Part shown: piece by piece, positions 1 through 8,350 of the stretch
Numbering within the stretch: the stretch's first letter is position 1
Layout of the letters: each line of letters begins with the position of its first letter
From: JAFDZV01 sp966128725
Lineage (GTDB): Bacteria; Bacteroidota; Ignavibacteria; OLB7
Assembly: GCA_966128725.1 (NCBI GenBank)
Contig: CBHYLN010000055.1
Span: forward strand, 1 to 31,396
Direction of reading: 5' to 3'
DNA length: 31,396 nucleotides
Made by a program: the position numbers and the translations under genes
The notes under the pieces: model-generated
What the model was told of the DNA's origin: nothing
What the model saw: only the letters and a program-made list of their open reading frames with translations
Database searches by the model: none

Positions 1-1710
1 ATCGAGTGCGACAAGCCCGTTGCCGTCTTCAGCGGCCACAACTGTGCCTACGTGCCGGACCCTCGCGTAAAGGCGTGCAATCTGCTGGTTGAGCAGCTCC
101 CGTCGCTGAAGGCATGGGGGCGGCAGTTCTTTGTGGGAACGCTCGCCGGGCGAAGCAGCGCGGTGATTCGCGTGCTGGCCAACGAGGACAGCACGCACGT
201 GTTCGAGAACAACCGGCTTGTGGCAACACTGAATGCCGGCGACTTCTACGAGAACAAGAATCAGACGCAGCACACGATGGTCACCAGCGACCGTCCGGTG
301 CTGGTAGCGCAGTACTCCAAGGGCTTCGATAACGGCGACGACGTTGGCGATCCCATGATGATTATTGTGGCGCCAACCGAACAGTTCCTGACCGGTTATC
401 GCTTTGCAACACCGGTGCGCGGCTCGTGGCACCACTACATCAACCTGATCGTGCCAACCGCCGAGCTGGGCTCGATCCGTCTGGATGGTTCGTCGATCGA
501 CCGCCGCCAGTTCAAGTCCTTCGGGCTCAGCCAGTACTCGATTGCTCAGATCGAAGTGGGGTACGGCACACACGTAATCAGTTGCGATCAGCCGTTTGGG
601 CTGTACAGCTACGGGTTCGGCTACGATGATGCCGCCTACGATGCGTACGGCAACGGCGGCGGCCAGTCCATGGAGCAGGTGATCATCCTGCCGGATACCA
701 TCCCGCCCGCGCTGAGCGCCGCGTACACACGGGTGGCCGCGCGGCCCGGCACAATCAATGCCGTTGCCCACGACGACCGCCTGAACGACAAGGGCATGGA
801 AGCGGTGACGCTTCTGGACTACGATAACATGGTGGTGCAGATTTCGCGTTTCGAGCCCGGCGCTCCGCAGGTGCCGATCACGCTGGCGGCCTCGTCGCCA
901 AAGCTGAATGGGTATGCGCGTTTCCGGATGCGCGATCGCGCCGGCAACTCCGCCACCTACACCGTGTGCGCGCGATACGATCACATGGGTGATTCGCTGC
1001 GGGTAATGGTGCTGAACGGCGACGAATCCTGCAACTTCTCCAACAGCAGACGCTTTGCCGCGTACTTCCAGTACTCGGGCGTCGACAACCACGTGGAGAT
1101 CCCGATTGCAAGCGACCCGCTCAACAATCCGGTGCTGCTTCGCGGCAATCATGGCCAGCCGGTGTACGGCTTCGGTGCGCATGTGGAGCAGCCGTACGGC
1201 GGCAACCTGATGCTGACCGGCCGCGCGGGTTTTCAGTTCATGGTGGGCAACCTCTACGGATATTATCCGGACTCGCTTGGCAACTTCGCGCAGGATGGGA
1301 CAACGCGCATCTACGAGGAGTTCCATCTGCATCGGGTGAGCGCCCTGCTGACGCTTTCGCCCGGCGCGCAGTACTACTTCGGTGGGAACAAGGCCTATCT
1401 GTTCGGCCAGATCAACCTCGGTATACCGATCTATACACACGAGACGTTCACGCGCACGATCCAGTCGCCGTCGGACTTTGTGTATGCAAGCGGAAGCGGA
1501 TCGGAGGAGATGTATTCCGGCAGCGGTCCCTCAGGGCTGGCGCTGATGATTGCTCCGGAGATCGGTCTTGGCGCCACCGTGGAGATTCAGGCGGGCTGGA
1601 AGGCATTCCTTGAGTTGGGCATGGGGACATCGCTTACAACAATCTCGCCAACCCGCGACTGGACAACAACGTATCTGGTTGGTCGTGGCGGTGCAACCTT
1701 CCGGTTCTGA
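1..1710 (+). CDS. IgGFc-binding-like surface protein with C-terminal barrel-like region (5' truncated)
   Basis: The reading frame is open from base 1 and stops with TGA at 1708-1710, so the start lies outside the window; 569 residues are visible. The first ~215 visible residues resemble the IgGFc-binding N-terminal domain (CDKPVAVFSGHNC, then repeated hydrophobic strands with GTHVISCDQPFGLYSYGFG). A middle part starting at DTIPP and containing RDRAGNSATY looks like an Ig/FN3-type linker. The last ~180 residues alternate aromatic and polar strands (GRAGFQFMVGNLYGYY, AYLFGQINLGIPIY) and end in TFRF, the terminal-Phe signature of outer-membrane barrels. I infer a cell-surface protein, possibly adhesive, anchored by its own barrel. 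Its ligand is unknown; the family name comes from human FCGBP and does not imply antibody binding here. Confidence 0.75.
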   Translation: MECDKPVAVFSGHNCAYVPDPRVKACNLLVEQLPSLKAWGRQFFVGTLAGRSSAVIRVLANEDSTHVFENNRLVATLNAGDFYENKNQTQHTMVTSDRPVLVAQYSKGFDNGDDVGDPMMIIVAPTEQFLTGYRFATPVRGSWHHYINLIVPTAELGSIRLDGSSIDRRQFKSFGLSQYSIAQIEVGYGTHVISCDQPFGLYSYGFGYDDAAYDAYGNGGGQSMEQVIILPDTIPPALSAAYTRVAARPGTINAVAHDDRLNDKGMEAVTLLDYDNMVVQISRFEPGAPQVPITLAASSPKLNGYARFRMRDRAGNSATYTVCARYDHMGDSLRVMVLNGDESCNFSNSRRFAAYFQYSGVDNHVEIPIASDPLNNPVLLRGNHGQPVYGFGAHVEQPYGGNLMLTGRAGFQFMVGNLYGYYPDSLGNFAQDGTTRIYEEFHLHRVSALLTLSPGAQYYFGGNKAYLFGQINLGIPIYTHETFTRTIQSPSDFVYASGSGSEEMYSGSGPSGLALMIAPEIGLGATVEIQAGWKAFLELGMGTSLTTISPTRDWTTTYLVGRGGATFRF

Positions 1711-1782
1711 CGGGTTGTTGAAACGGCTGCGTAAGGCTGGGCCGTAGTTCAACGAACTTGCATGCCATCAATGTTTGGTACG

Positions 1783-1812
1783 GGCCTCGGCACAAACAGC
1801 GCCGGGGCCTTT
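1783..1812 (+). terminator. Possible hairpin terminator after the surface protein gene
   Basis: GGCCTCGGC (1783-1791) can pair with GCCGGGGCC (1801-1809) with one G-T pair and a 9-nt loop, followed by only three T. It lies 72 bases after the stop of the surface protein gene and before the convergent acyltransferase gene. The T tract is weak, so this is a tentative call. Confidence 0.35.
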
Positions 1813-1900
1813 GCCGTAAAGGGCGTTTGATTTGTAAACGTAATGGGAAGGGAGTGATGGCCTTGTACCTGACGGTGCCGGGGCGGCACGCGGAAGCCGT

Positions 1901-1936
1901 GGCAACGGCAACGGCAACGGCAACGGCAACAGCAAC
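1901..1936. repeat. Tandem hexanucleotide repeat (GGCAAC)n
   Basis: Five perfect copies of GGCAAC (1901-1930) are followed by one imperfect copy AGCAAC (1931-1936). The tract sits in the 271-bp convergent gap between the surface protein gene and the acyltransferase gene, outside both coding regions. No other function is visible in this gap. Confidence 0.9.
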
Positions 1937-1981
1937 GGGGCTGGGTAGCCTCTGCCTGCCAGGTTTTGCCGGGCTTGTGAA

Positions 1982-2791
1982 TCAGGCTGCGTACCCTTCG
2001 GCCACGCGATCGCGGAGACTTTCGGCCAACTGACGCACGGCATCCTTGCTGGCGGCGGCCGGCGGGTCGGCATCCGGCATGAATCGCACCACCGCGCGCA
2101 CGCACGGGAGCTTCAGCAGCTGCCAGCCATGCGAATCGAACGCCGGGGCCGGATCGTACCACAGCACCAGGTCGCGGTTCGACTCGTTGATCGGCGCCGT
2201 GCCGATGTGGGCGTAGCGGATGGCGAACGGCTGCACGGTGACGCCCGCGCCGACAACGGCGCCAAACAGGAAGGGCTTGAAATCCTGTACCGCATCGCCG
2301 TTGGAAGTGCGGCCTTCCGGGAACAGCGCAACACGGATCCCCTGGCCGGCGCGTTCGGCAAGCGCCGCCGAGGAAACCACGGCCGAGCGCAGCGAGCTTC
2401 GATCGAGAAACACAGTGCCGGCCAGCCGGGCGAACAGCCCGATCACCGGCCAATCCTTTACATCGTGTCGTGATACGAACACCCCCCCAACGGCGATGCC
2501 CGCGATCAGGATATCCAGGTAGCTTACGTGGTTGCCGACAAACACCAGCGCCTTGCTGCTCCGCCTGCCATGAATGCTGACATGCAGCCCGATGCACGCC
2601 GCGATCACCCGGCAGAATACAGGCGTGAGAAGCATCACCAGGCGGAACCGAACGCGGCTGCCGGCAAGGCTCGAAAGCAGGATCGGGATGCCGAACAATG
2701 GGAGCATGATCCCCGACGAAATCAGCAATGCCGCGATGCGGGCAACCGCCCGGGCCGTGCTGCTAGGTATGCTGGGTTGATCGGTGTGCAT
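1982..2791 (-). CDS. Lysophospholipid acyltransferase (PlsC family)
   Basis: A 269-residue protein of the 1-acyl-sn-glycerol-3-phosphate acyltransferase family, which transfers an acyl chain to a lysophosphatidate-type acceptor at the inner membrane. The catalytic HX4D motif is seen as NHVSYLD (H88, D93), block II as FLDRSS (127-132), and the substrate-binding block III as FPEGRTS (156-162). A hydrophobic N-terminal stretch (about 17-66) would anchor it. Length is usual for PlsC. It is divergent from the RNA methyltransferase gene at 2879, with an 87-bp gap for both promoters. The ATG start gives an intact membrane anchor. Whether it is the main cellular PlsC, or acylates another lipid such as an ornithine lipid, cannot be told. 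Confidence 0.85.
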   Translation of the reverse strand: MHTDQPSIPSSTARAVARIAALLISSGIMLPLFGIPILLSSLAGSRVRFRLVMLLTPVFCRVIAACIGLHVSIHGRRSSKALVFVGNHVSYLDILIAGIAVGGVFVSRHDVKDWPVIGLFARLAGTVFLDRSSLRSAVVSSAALAERAGQGIRVALFPEGRTSNGDAVQDFKPFLFGAVVGAGVTVQPFAIRYAHIGTAPINESNRDLVLWYDPAPAFDSHGWQLLKLPCVRAVVRFMPDADPPAAASKDAVRQLAESLRDRVAEGYAA

Positions 2792-2878
2792 TTATTGTAT
2801 GGGGGATCGGTGCAAGTCCGTTTGGAACGGTTGTAACTTCCGGCAGTCAATCGATCCGCACCCGCACGAAATGCTACG

Positions 2879-3418
2879 ATGCGCAAACTGATCCATGCCG
2901 AGATACAGCAACAACGGCTTACCGAGGCCGAGGCGCATGCCGCCGCGCGCCATCCGGTGATCGGCATCCTTGAGGACATCCGTTCGTTGTACAACGTGGG
3001 CTCATGCTTCCGTACGGCCGACGCCATGTTGCTTGAGCGCCTGATTCTTTCCGGTTATACGCCTGCACCCCCACGCAAGGAAATCGCCAAAACGGCGTTG
3101 GGCGCAACCGAGACCGTGCCATGGGAATACGTTGCGCAGGCGCCGGATGCCGTGCGTGCCTTGCGCCAGGCGGGTTGCCGGGTATATGCGTTGGAGATCA
3201 CCGACGGCGGTTCAACTCTGGGAGCGTTCCGGCCGCCGGCGTTTCCCGTGGCGTTCGTGGCCGGCAACGAAATTACCGGCGTGTCGGCCGCGACACTTGC
3301 CGAGTGTGATGGCGCCATCGAGATTCCGATGTTCGGCGCGAAGCACTCGTTGAACGTGGCCGTGGCCTTCGGCATTGCGGCGTGGGAGTTGGTGCGGATC
3401 GCCGTCAGCCGAGATTGA
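2879..3418 (+). CDS. TrmH/SpoU family RNA 2'-O-methyltransferase
   Basis: A 179-residue SPOUT-fold methyltransferase that would methylate a ribose 2'-OH of tRNA or rRNA using SAM. All three SpoU motifs are present: motif 1 as LYNVGSCFRTAD (N39, R45), motif 2 as VAGNEITGVS (N130, E131), and motif 3 as IPMFGAKHSLNVAVA (149-163), which forms the SAM-binding knot. It is the short form, with no N-terminal RNA-binding extension, so the target nucleotide cannot be assigned. Its 3' end overlaps the convergent EthD-like gene by 14 bases. Confidence 0.88.
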   Translation: MRKLIHAEIQQQRLTEAEAHAAARHPVIGILEDIRSLYNVGSCFRTADAMLLERLILSGYTPAPPRKEIAKTALGATETVPWEYVAQAPDAVRALRQAGCRVYALEITDGGSTLGAFRPPAFPVAFVAGNEITGVSAATLAECDGAIEIPMFGAKHSLNVAVAFGIAAWELVRIAVSRD

Positions 3419-3710
3419 ACTCGCCGTGCAGCATCGTGACCAGGTTGCCGGCAAAGCTCATCACGTCCTTCCCGGCTGCCTTGTTCTCCTCGCTTGCCAT
3501 CGCGGTCTTGAAATCTTCCTTGCTGTCGAAGTGCATTTCGGCGATCAGGTAATACGGCGCATCGCCGTTGAACGCGCGTACGTTCCGGCTTACAACCAAC
3601 TTCTTTAGGCCCGGCACCTGCTTCATCAGCGGCGCGTGCACCTCGTTGTAGTGGGTGTCGAACTCCTCGACGTTCTCGGGCTTGGTGAAGAATGCGATCA
3701 GCTTGTACAT
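3405..3710 (-). CDS. EthD-like dimeric alpha/beta-barrel protein
   Basis: A 101-residue protein starting MYKLIAFFTKPENVEEFD and containing HYNEVHAPLMKQVPGL, the pattern of the EthD family (ferredoxin-like dimeric barrel). EthD proteins accompany ether or aromatic degradation in some bacteria, but most family members have no known reaction. I chose the ATG at 3710 because an upstream in-frame extension (to 3881) has no family similarity and looks like non-coding sequence. The gene is convergent with, and overlaps, the SpoU methyltransferase gene by 14 bases. No operon partner is evident. Confidence 0.75.
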   Translation of the reverse strand: MYKLIAFFTKPENVEEFDTHYNEVHAPLMKQVPGLKKLVVSRNVRAFNGDAPYYLIAEMHFDSKEDFKTAMASEENKAAGKDVMSFAGNLVTMLHGEFNLG

Positions 3711-3945
3711 CGGTTGAACGGTTGTTCGGATTGTTGAGTATTCGGGCGACCACCTCGGTCGCGGCGAACGATCAATATAGCAGCCTGGTGCGATTTGCCG
3801 GCCGTGCGCGGCGCGGTATATGCGCGGCGTTGCCGAATAGAGTTGCCGGGTAACGGGCCGCGGCGATAGTTTTGCAGGCAATTACACAGCCGCGTACGCC
3901 GGATGCAGATGCTTGATGGCGCGCGGATTTGGATGACATGAACGG

Positions 3946-4932
3946 ATGGTTGGGATGGCCTGGGGCATACGGAACATAATGAGAGATGGTGCCGCACGGC
4001 CGCGGCGCATGTGGTGGCTTGCCGTGTGCGCCATGGTATGGATGGTGGTTACACCCGGCGTGCGGCTGGTGGCGGGCGATGTGGTGAACGTTGAAGCGTG
4101 CGATTTGTTCGCCGAGCACGAGCTGTTGGGGCTTGATCCCGCGATGTTCTGGGTGGAGCCCGTGGATCCATGGTGCGCCGATGCCTCGTTCTGGTGGCGC
4201 CCAACCGGGCACGACTACCTTGCCGAGCCCGATACGCGCATCCGCTCCTATGTGGATGCCACAACACGAGTGCTGGATAAACGGGTGCAGGCCACGGTGC
4301 CCAAACTTGATGGGCTGCCGCGCCAGTTGCTGGCACTGAAGTACTATCTGGCGCGGTCGCGCCGCGAGCTTCGGGCAAAGTGGGTGTGGTCTCCGTCACA
4401 GGCGGCACGGTTCCGCAAGACCACGGAGTTCCAGACGATCGCCGCCGAGGTGGAGAAGGTACGCGCGAAGTTCGCCGAACTGAATCCCGGGTATGATCTC
4501 AAGGTGCGCGTGGAAATCCGTACGCTTGCCGAGCAGATAGCGAATTGGAACGGGACGCCGTCGGTTGCCGCCGCGGCCGACGGGCTTATCCGTGCCTGCC
4601 GCGTATCGCTTGCCGATACGGCTTTCACCGATGTGCCAAGCCCAACCGCGATAACACGCTTCCGCCAGTTGCTGCTTCGCCAGCGGGTTTCGGTTGTGCC
4701 CACGGTTGCCGTGCCGGGGCTTTCGCAGCATGGCCAGCTTCGCGCGTTCGATTTCGTGGTGGTAAGCGGCGATCGTGTGATTGCCGGTACGGAGACCTCC
4801 GGCATGCGTGGAGCATGGGACAAACCGGGCTGGACCGCGAAGTTGAAGGAGGCCGTGAAGCAGTCGGGCGCGCGGTTCGAGGGGCCGCTTGCGGTGCCGC
4901 GCGAGCCGTGGCACTACTCCTACAAACCCTGA
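3946..4932 (+). CDS. Probable M15/LAS-type zinc peptidase, secreted or membrane-anchored
   Basis: A 328-residue protein not recognisable by overall sequence, but its last 70 residues carry the zinc signature of VanY/LAS peptidases: SQHGQLRAFDF (H262, D269) fits SxHxxxxAxD, and the closing EPWHYSY (E320, H323) fits the ExWH motif holding the catalytic Glu and third zinc ligand. These enzymes cut D-Ala-containing peptidoglycan peptides. A hydrophobic stretch at about 22-43 would be a signal peptide or anchor. The middle region (about 105-200) is charged and probably helical. The protein ends five residues after the final His. An ATG at 3979 is an alternative start. Its stop overlaps the next gene's ATG (TGATG), suggesting translational coupling. 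Function by motif only. Confidence 0.6.
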   Translation: MVGMAWGIRNIMRDGAARPRRMWWLAVCAMVWMVVTPGVRLVAGDVVNVEACDLFAEHELLGLDPAMFWVEPVDPWCADASFWWRPTGHDYLAEPDTRIRSYVDATTRVLDKRVQATVPKLDGLPRQLLALKYYLARSRRELRAKWVWSPSQAARFRKTTEFQTIAAEVEKVRAKFAELNPGYDLKVRVEIRTLAEQIANWNGTPSVAAAADGLIRACRVSLADTAFTDVPSPTAITRFRQLLLRQRVSVVPTVAVPGLSQHGQLRAFDFVVVSGDRVIAGTETSGMRGAWDKPGWTAKLKEAVKQSGARFEGPLAVPREPWHYSYKP

Positions 4933-5393
4933 TGGCCTTGCTCATCAACACGCATGGCGCACATACCACGGGGACCGGCGAGGATGCCGGCGCACGCCGT
5001 GCCGTGCGGCGCATCGCGGCGACATATTTCGCCGGCCAGGGTATCGTAACCGCTGCGTGGTGGTGGCTTATGCTGGCGCACCCTGATCTCCGCTCGTACT
5101 TCTTTCCGGCCTCGGTTGACGCCGTGGCCTTCCTGCCGCCCGACTTCCTTGTTCTCGTGATCGGATCATTTGCTGTGGCGGGGTTGATCGTGGCTCCTGC
5201 CCGCAACACCATGCGCAGGTTCCTGCAGCCCGTGCTCTGGCTGGTGGTTGGCGGTGTGTGGTATGCCGCCGCGCTTACCATTGTGCTGTGCGTGCGGGCC
5301 GGCAGCGCATGGCTGGGCGGCTGCCTGATGCTTGCCGTGGCGGCCTGCGCAACCCTGGTTGCCGCCTGGGTGTATCGTGCGGAGGCGCGATGA
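4932..5393 (+). CDS. Small multi-span membrane protein
   Basis: A 153-residue hydrophobic protein with about four membrane segments (near 32-50, 66-88, 97-118 and 125-147). I do not recognise the family. The ATG at 4932 overlaps the stop of the peptidase gene by one base, and its own TGA overlaps the ATG of the next gene (ATGA), so the three genes should be co-translated. A longer in-frame opening upstream lies inside the peptidase gene and is rejected as a start. Coupling with an ICMT-like methyltransferase suggests an envelope role, but nothing in the sequence proves it. Confidence 0.7.
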   Translation: MALLINTHGAHTTGTGEDAGARRAVRRIAATYFAGQGIVTAAWWWLMLAHPDLRSYFFPASVDAVAFLPPDFLVLVIGSFAVAGLIVAPARNTMRRFLQPVLWLVVGGVWYAAALTIVLCVRAGSAWLGGCLMLAVAACATLVAAWVYRAEAR

Positions 5394-5932
5394 GCACGGG
5401 GTTGTTCCGCGTTGCGCGCCCGGCTTCCGGACGGTGGAACCTTGCGAAGTCGTTGGCGCAGATGCTGGTGCTGTGGGCGGTGTTCATCTTCCTGATTCCG
5501 TCGGCCATGGTTTCCGTTCTGGGGCATTACGGCATCAGCGCCCGGCCCTCGGTTGCCGGGCACATCATCGGCGCGGCGCTGTTCCTGCTGGGGAGCACGG
5601 GCGCCGTATGGAGCGTTGCATCGATGGCGATGATTGGCCGCGGCACACCGCTGCCGTTGGATTGCGCGCGAACGCTTGTGGTAACCGGGCCGTACCGATA
5701 CATCCGCAACCCGATGGCTGCGGCCGCGTTGGCGCAGTTCGTGGGGATGGCGATGTGGCTGGGGTCGTGGCCCGTGATGGTGTACGCGTTGATCGGCGAA
5801 TCGATGTGGAACTGGGTGCTCAGGCCGATGGAGGAGCGCGATCTGGTGCAGCGCTTCGGCGCCGACTACGAGGCCTACCGGCAGGCGGTGCCGTGCTGGT
5901 GGATCACATTTCCCGGCTATGATCCGCGATAG
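5390..5932 (+). CDS. ICMT/PEMT-like membrane methyltransferase
   Basis: A 180-residue integral membrane protein of the isoprenylcysteine carboxyl methyltransferase-like family. The C-terminal half has the SAM-binding signature GPYRYIRNPM (about 103-112) and the closing EERDLVQRFGADYEAYR, typical of the bacterial members. About four hydrophobic segments are seen. Bacterial relatives rarely act on isoprenylcysteine; most have unknown lipid or small-molecule substrates. The start codon overlaps the preceding stop (ATGA at 5390-5393). It converges on the PAP2 gene ending at 5975, with a 42-bp gap. Confidence 0.8.
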   Translation: MSTGLFRVARPASGRWNLAKSLAQMLVLWAVFIFLIPSAMVSVLGHYGISARPSVAGHIIGAALFLLGSTGAVWSVASMAMIGRGTPLPLDCARTLVVTGPYRYIRNPMAAAALAQFVGMAMWLGSWPVMVYALIGESMWNWVLRPMEERDLVQRFGADYEAYRQAVPCWWITFPGYDPR

Positions 5933-5974
5933 CTCCGCGCTTTTAATGGGCAGCCCGGCGTATCTGTCGCGCGA

Positions 5975-7039
5975 CTAGAATACGCCCGCTACGGTAAGCC
6001 CGCCGCCGCCGTTGGTGAGGTACGGCGCCATCCGGATGTTGAATCGGTTGATGCCGCTGCGTTCCAGCTCGCCGTGCCGTGCGCCGGCCGGGGCCTGCGG
6101 TTCCAGGCCATGCGTGGCAACATCATGGCCGCATAGATATCCCACACATGCCCCCACGAATACATCCGATGCCCAGTGTTGGTGCTCCACGATGCGGCTG
6201 ATGCCAACCAGCGTGGCCAGTGAATACGCGATCACGGGCACCGCCGGCGTGCGGTTGTACCGCTCCGCCAGGATTGTGGCGATGGTGAATGCCGTGGATG
6301 TATGGCCGGATGGGAAGGACTCGAAGTACGATGACGGCAGCTTCTCCTTGTTCTGGAATTCGATCACCGGACCCAGCCATTGCGAGCCGGCATCATAGCC
6401 TTCGGCGTACATCGTGCGCGGCCGACGACGCCCGCCCAGAATCTTCAACGCGCGTGTCCAGACCGTGGAGGTGATCAACCCTTCGGCCAGCATCTCCGAT
6501 GTACGGCGGTCGTAACTGTCGCCGAACAACAGGCTGTAGCCAACAAATGCGGCGGCGCCCGCGATACCGGCGGTGCCGCCCAACTCGGTGACAACCGGGC
6601 TGGCCGCGCCAATCCACTGCACGCTGTCGCGCAATGGCCGCATCCGGATATCGATCGCACGGTCGTTCAGCATAAGCCCGGTGCCCACAAGCACGGCCCC
6701 GGTCCAGTGCACGGCTTCCTCGCGCGACATCTCGAACGGTGCTTTTGCCTGGCGCACGACATCGTCCAGCAGGCGGCCAAGGAATCCAGGGTTGTAAGGG
6801 ATGGTTGTGGCCGCGTCGGGCGCGGATGCGGAATCAATCGCCGCCACGTCAACATGGCCCGGCTGTGCTGCGTTGCGCGCCGCGCTGTCGGCAGGCGCCA
6901 GCGTGCCGGCAATTGTTGCGGCGTCCCCGGTCTGGGCCGTGGCAACCTGCATCATCCCATGCAGCAGCGCGATCAGCAACAACATCATCAACGCTGCATG
7001 CGGGCCGATACGCGCGGGATATGAATAACGGTGTGCCAT
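5975..7039 (-). CDS. PAP2 superfamily phosphatase (complete active site)
   Basis: A 354-residue protein with a signal-like N-terminus (about 15-36, ending VATAQ) and a C-terminal PAP2/acid-phosphatase domain. All three motifs are intact: K199-x6-R206-P207, PSGH at 243-246 (nucleophile-assisting His), and S281-R282-x5-H288-x3-D292. PAP2 enzymes remove phosphate from phosphatidate or undecaprenyl pyrophosphate on the outer face of the membrane. The low-complexity Ala/Asp/Thr stretch at 37-80 is probably a periplasmic linker. It starts three bases after the stop of the upstream PAP2-like gene, so the two are one operon and probably old duplicates. Substrate unknown. Confidence 0.85.
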   Translation of the reverse strand: MAHRYSYPARIGPHAALMMLLLIALLHGMMQVATAQTGDAATIAGTLAPADSAARNAAQPGHVDVAAIDSASAPDAATTIPYNPGFLGRLLDDVVRQAKAPFEMSREEAVHWTGAVLVGTGLMLNDRAIDIRMRPLRDSVQWIGAASPVVTELGGTAGIAGAAAFVGYSLLFGDSYDRRTSEMLAEGLITSTVWTRALKILGGRRRPRTMYAEGYDAGSQWLGPVIEFQNKEKLPSSYFESFPSGHTSTAFTIATILAERYNRTPAVPVIAYSLATLVGISRIVEHQHWASDVFVGACVGYLCGHDVATHGLEPQAPAGARHGELERSGINRFNIRMAPYLTNGGGGLTVAGVF

Positions 7040-7042
7040 GAA

Positions 7043-8164
7043 TTACCAGCGCCAGTTGAGGCTTAGTGCCGGCGAACCGTCGGAGAAGGAGGAGATGCCA
7101 AGCTGCGGCCCGCCGGCCGAGGAGGCGTCCGCACGGTTGTGGCGCGACACCAGCTTGCCAAATTGGTAACCGAGCGCCAGGCCCAGGGGGATGTCGCTCC
7201 ACCAGTGGATGCTGGTGGCCACCAGACCGATCCCAACCATCGCAACGGCCGGATAACCGATGTAGCCGATCCAGTTCTGTTCCGGGTAATTCTCCATGAT
7301 CACCGTCAGCGTGGCCATCGCGGTTGCGATGTGGCCGGAGGGGAAGGCGTCGTAGTGCGGTACGTGCTTGTGGTAATCGATCTGATTGGGGAACAACGCC
7401 CATCGGCCGGTTGGCGTTGTGGCCGCGAACGGGCTCTCGCGCCCTGTTGTATGCTTCAGAACCTGCACCAGCGTACCGCATGCAAGGATCACCTCGACAG
7501 TCTGGCTGGCCGTGCGAAGCGCCGTGGTGTTGCTGGTGAGAAATCCGTACGTGGCGAACAGCGCCGCAAGCCCGAACTGAAACTTGCCGTCGCCAACAAA
7601 CACGAACGCATCGCTGAGGTCGCGGAACGTTGTGGATTGCTCGTACACCTTCTTGAACGGTTGCCAGGATTCGTAGTCGGTGACAACCAGCCCGGCGGTA
7701 AGCGCCGCCATGCCGCCGATGATCGGCGTGTTATCCAGCGTGAATGTTTCGCGCCCCCAGGTGTACCAGTCGTCCGGCAGATTCGTGAGCATGTCGAATG
7801 GGCCGGGGAGCGGGTCAACAGCGATCGGCGCGCGATCAACAAAGGCGGTGTCGGCGCTGCCAACGGCGGTGTCGGCCAGGGGGCGTGCGGTTACCGTATC
7901 GATCGATCCGGCCGGGGCGGTTGTATCGGTGTTGTGCGGCGTGCCGGCCATTGCGGTGCCCGTGACGCCGGTTACCACGAACTCCGGCGCGATCGCCGAA
8001 GTGTCGATCAGGCGGTAGCGAGCATCCGCGGAATCGGCGGCGAACGTGGAAAGTTCCACATTGGGCGCCGGCACAATCGCCAGATGAAGCGAGCAGAGAA
8101 GCGAAGCAGCAAGCATTACGTGTTCATTCGGTCTGGGGGCCGCGGCACGGCACGCGGGTGCCAT
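7043..8164 (-). CDS. Divergent PAP2-like phosphatase (altered motif arginines)
   Basis: A 373-residue secreted or membrane PAP2-like protein. The PSGH motif (275-278) and final HWWSD (H320, D324) are present, but two substrate-binding arginines are changed: motif 1 reads KHTTGRESP, with Ser where K-x6-RP has Arg, and motif 3 has Gly-Leu at the usual Ser-Arg position. A signal peptide is followed by a Thr/Ala/Asp-rich linker (about 50-110). I chose the ATG at 8164 because it adds arginines before the hydrophobic core, as in the neighbouring paralogue; the ATG at 8116 is the alternative. It is the first gene of a two-gene operon with the canonical PAP2 gene. Either it has another substrate or it is catalytically weakened. 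Confidence 0.72.
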   Translation of the reverse strand: MAPACRAAAPRPNEHVMLAASLLCSLHLAIVPAPNVELSTFAADSADARYRLIDTSAIAPEFVVTGVTGTAMAGTPHNTDTTAPAGSIDTVTARPLADTAVGSADTAFVDRAPIAVDPLPGPFDMLTNLPDDWYTWGRETFTLDNTPIIGGMAALTAGLVVTDYESWQPFKKVYEQSTTFRDLSDAFVFVGDGKFQFGLAALFATYGFLTSNTTALRTASQTVEVILACGTLVQVLKHTTGRESPFAATTPTGRWALFPNQIDYHKHVPHYDAFPSGHIATAMATLTVIMENYPEQNWIGYIGYPAVAMVGIGLVATSIHWWSDIPLGLALGYQFGKLVSRHNRADASSAGGPQLGISSFSDGSPALSLNWRW

Positions 8165-8207
8165 CGGGTGCCGCAGGAATACATGGTAAGCCACGCAACC
8201 TACGGAA

Positions 8208-8226
8208 AATCGTGTTTCGCACGATT
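8208..8226. promoter_or_regulatory. Inverted repeat in divergent promoter region
   Basis: AATCGTGTTTCGCACGATT is a perfect 7-bp inverted repeat with a 5-base spacer. It lies between the divergent PAP2 operon and the Rieske oxygenase gene, 44 bases from one start and 124 from the other. Size and position fit a repressor operator, though a chance hairpin is possible. No adjacent regulator gene is present. Confidence 0.35.
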
Positions 8227-8350
8227 GCGTCGCGAGCGGGCGAATACCATGGCCGCCCGGTACGTCCGTCTGGCGATCGTTGCCGCGGTTGGTAACTTGC
8301 GCGCCGGTCAACGTGGGTTGCCGGCATACATACCAATCACGGACACATGC

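Noticed and set aside
7139..8350. Upstream extension of the Rieske oxygenase frame
   Set aside because: The frame is open because it lies antisense to a PAP2 gene. The translation has no similarity, and the ATG at 8351 gives a normal-length oxygenase.
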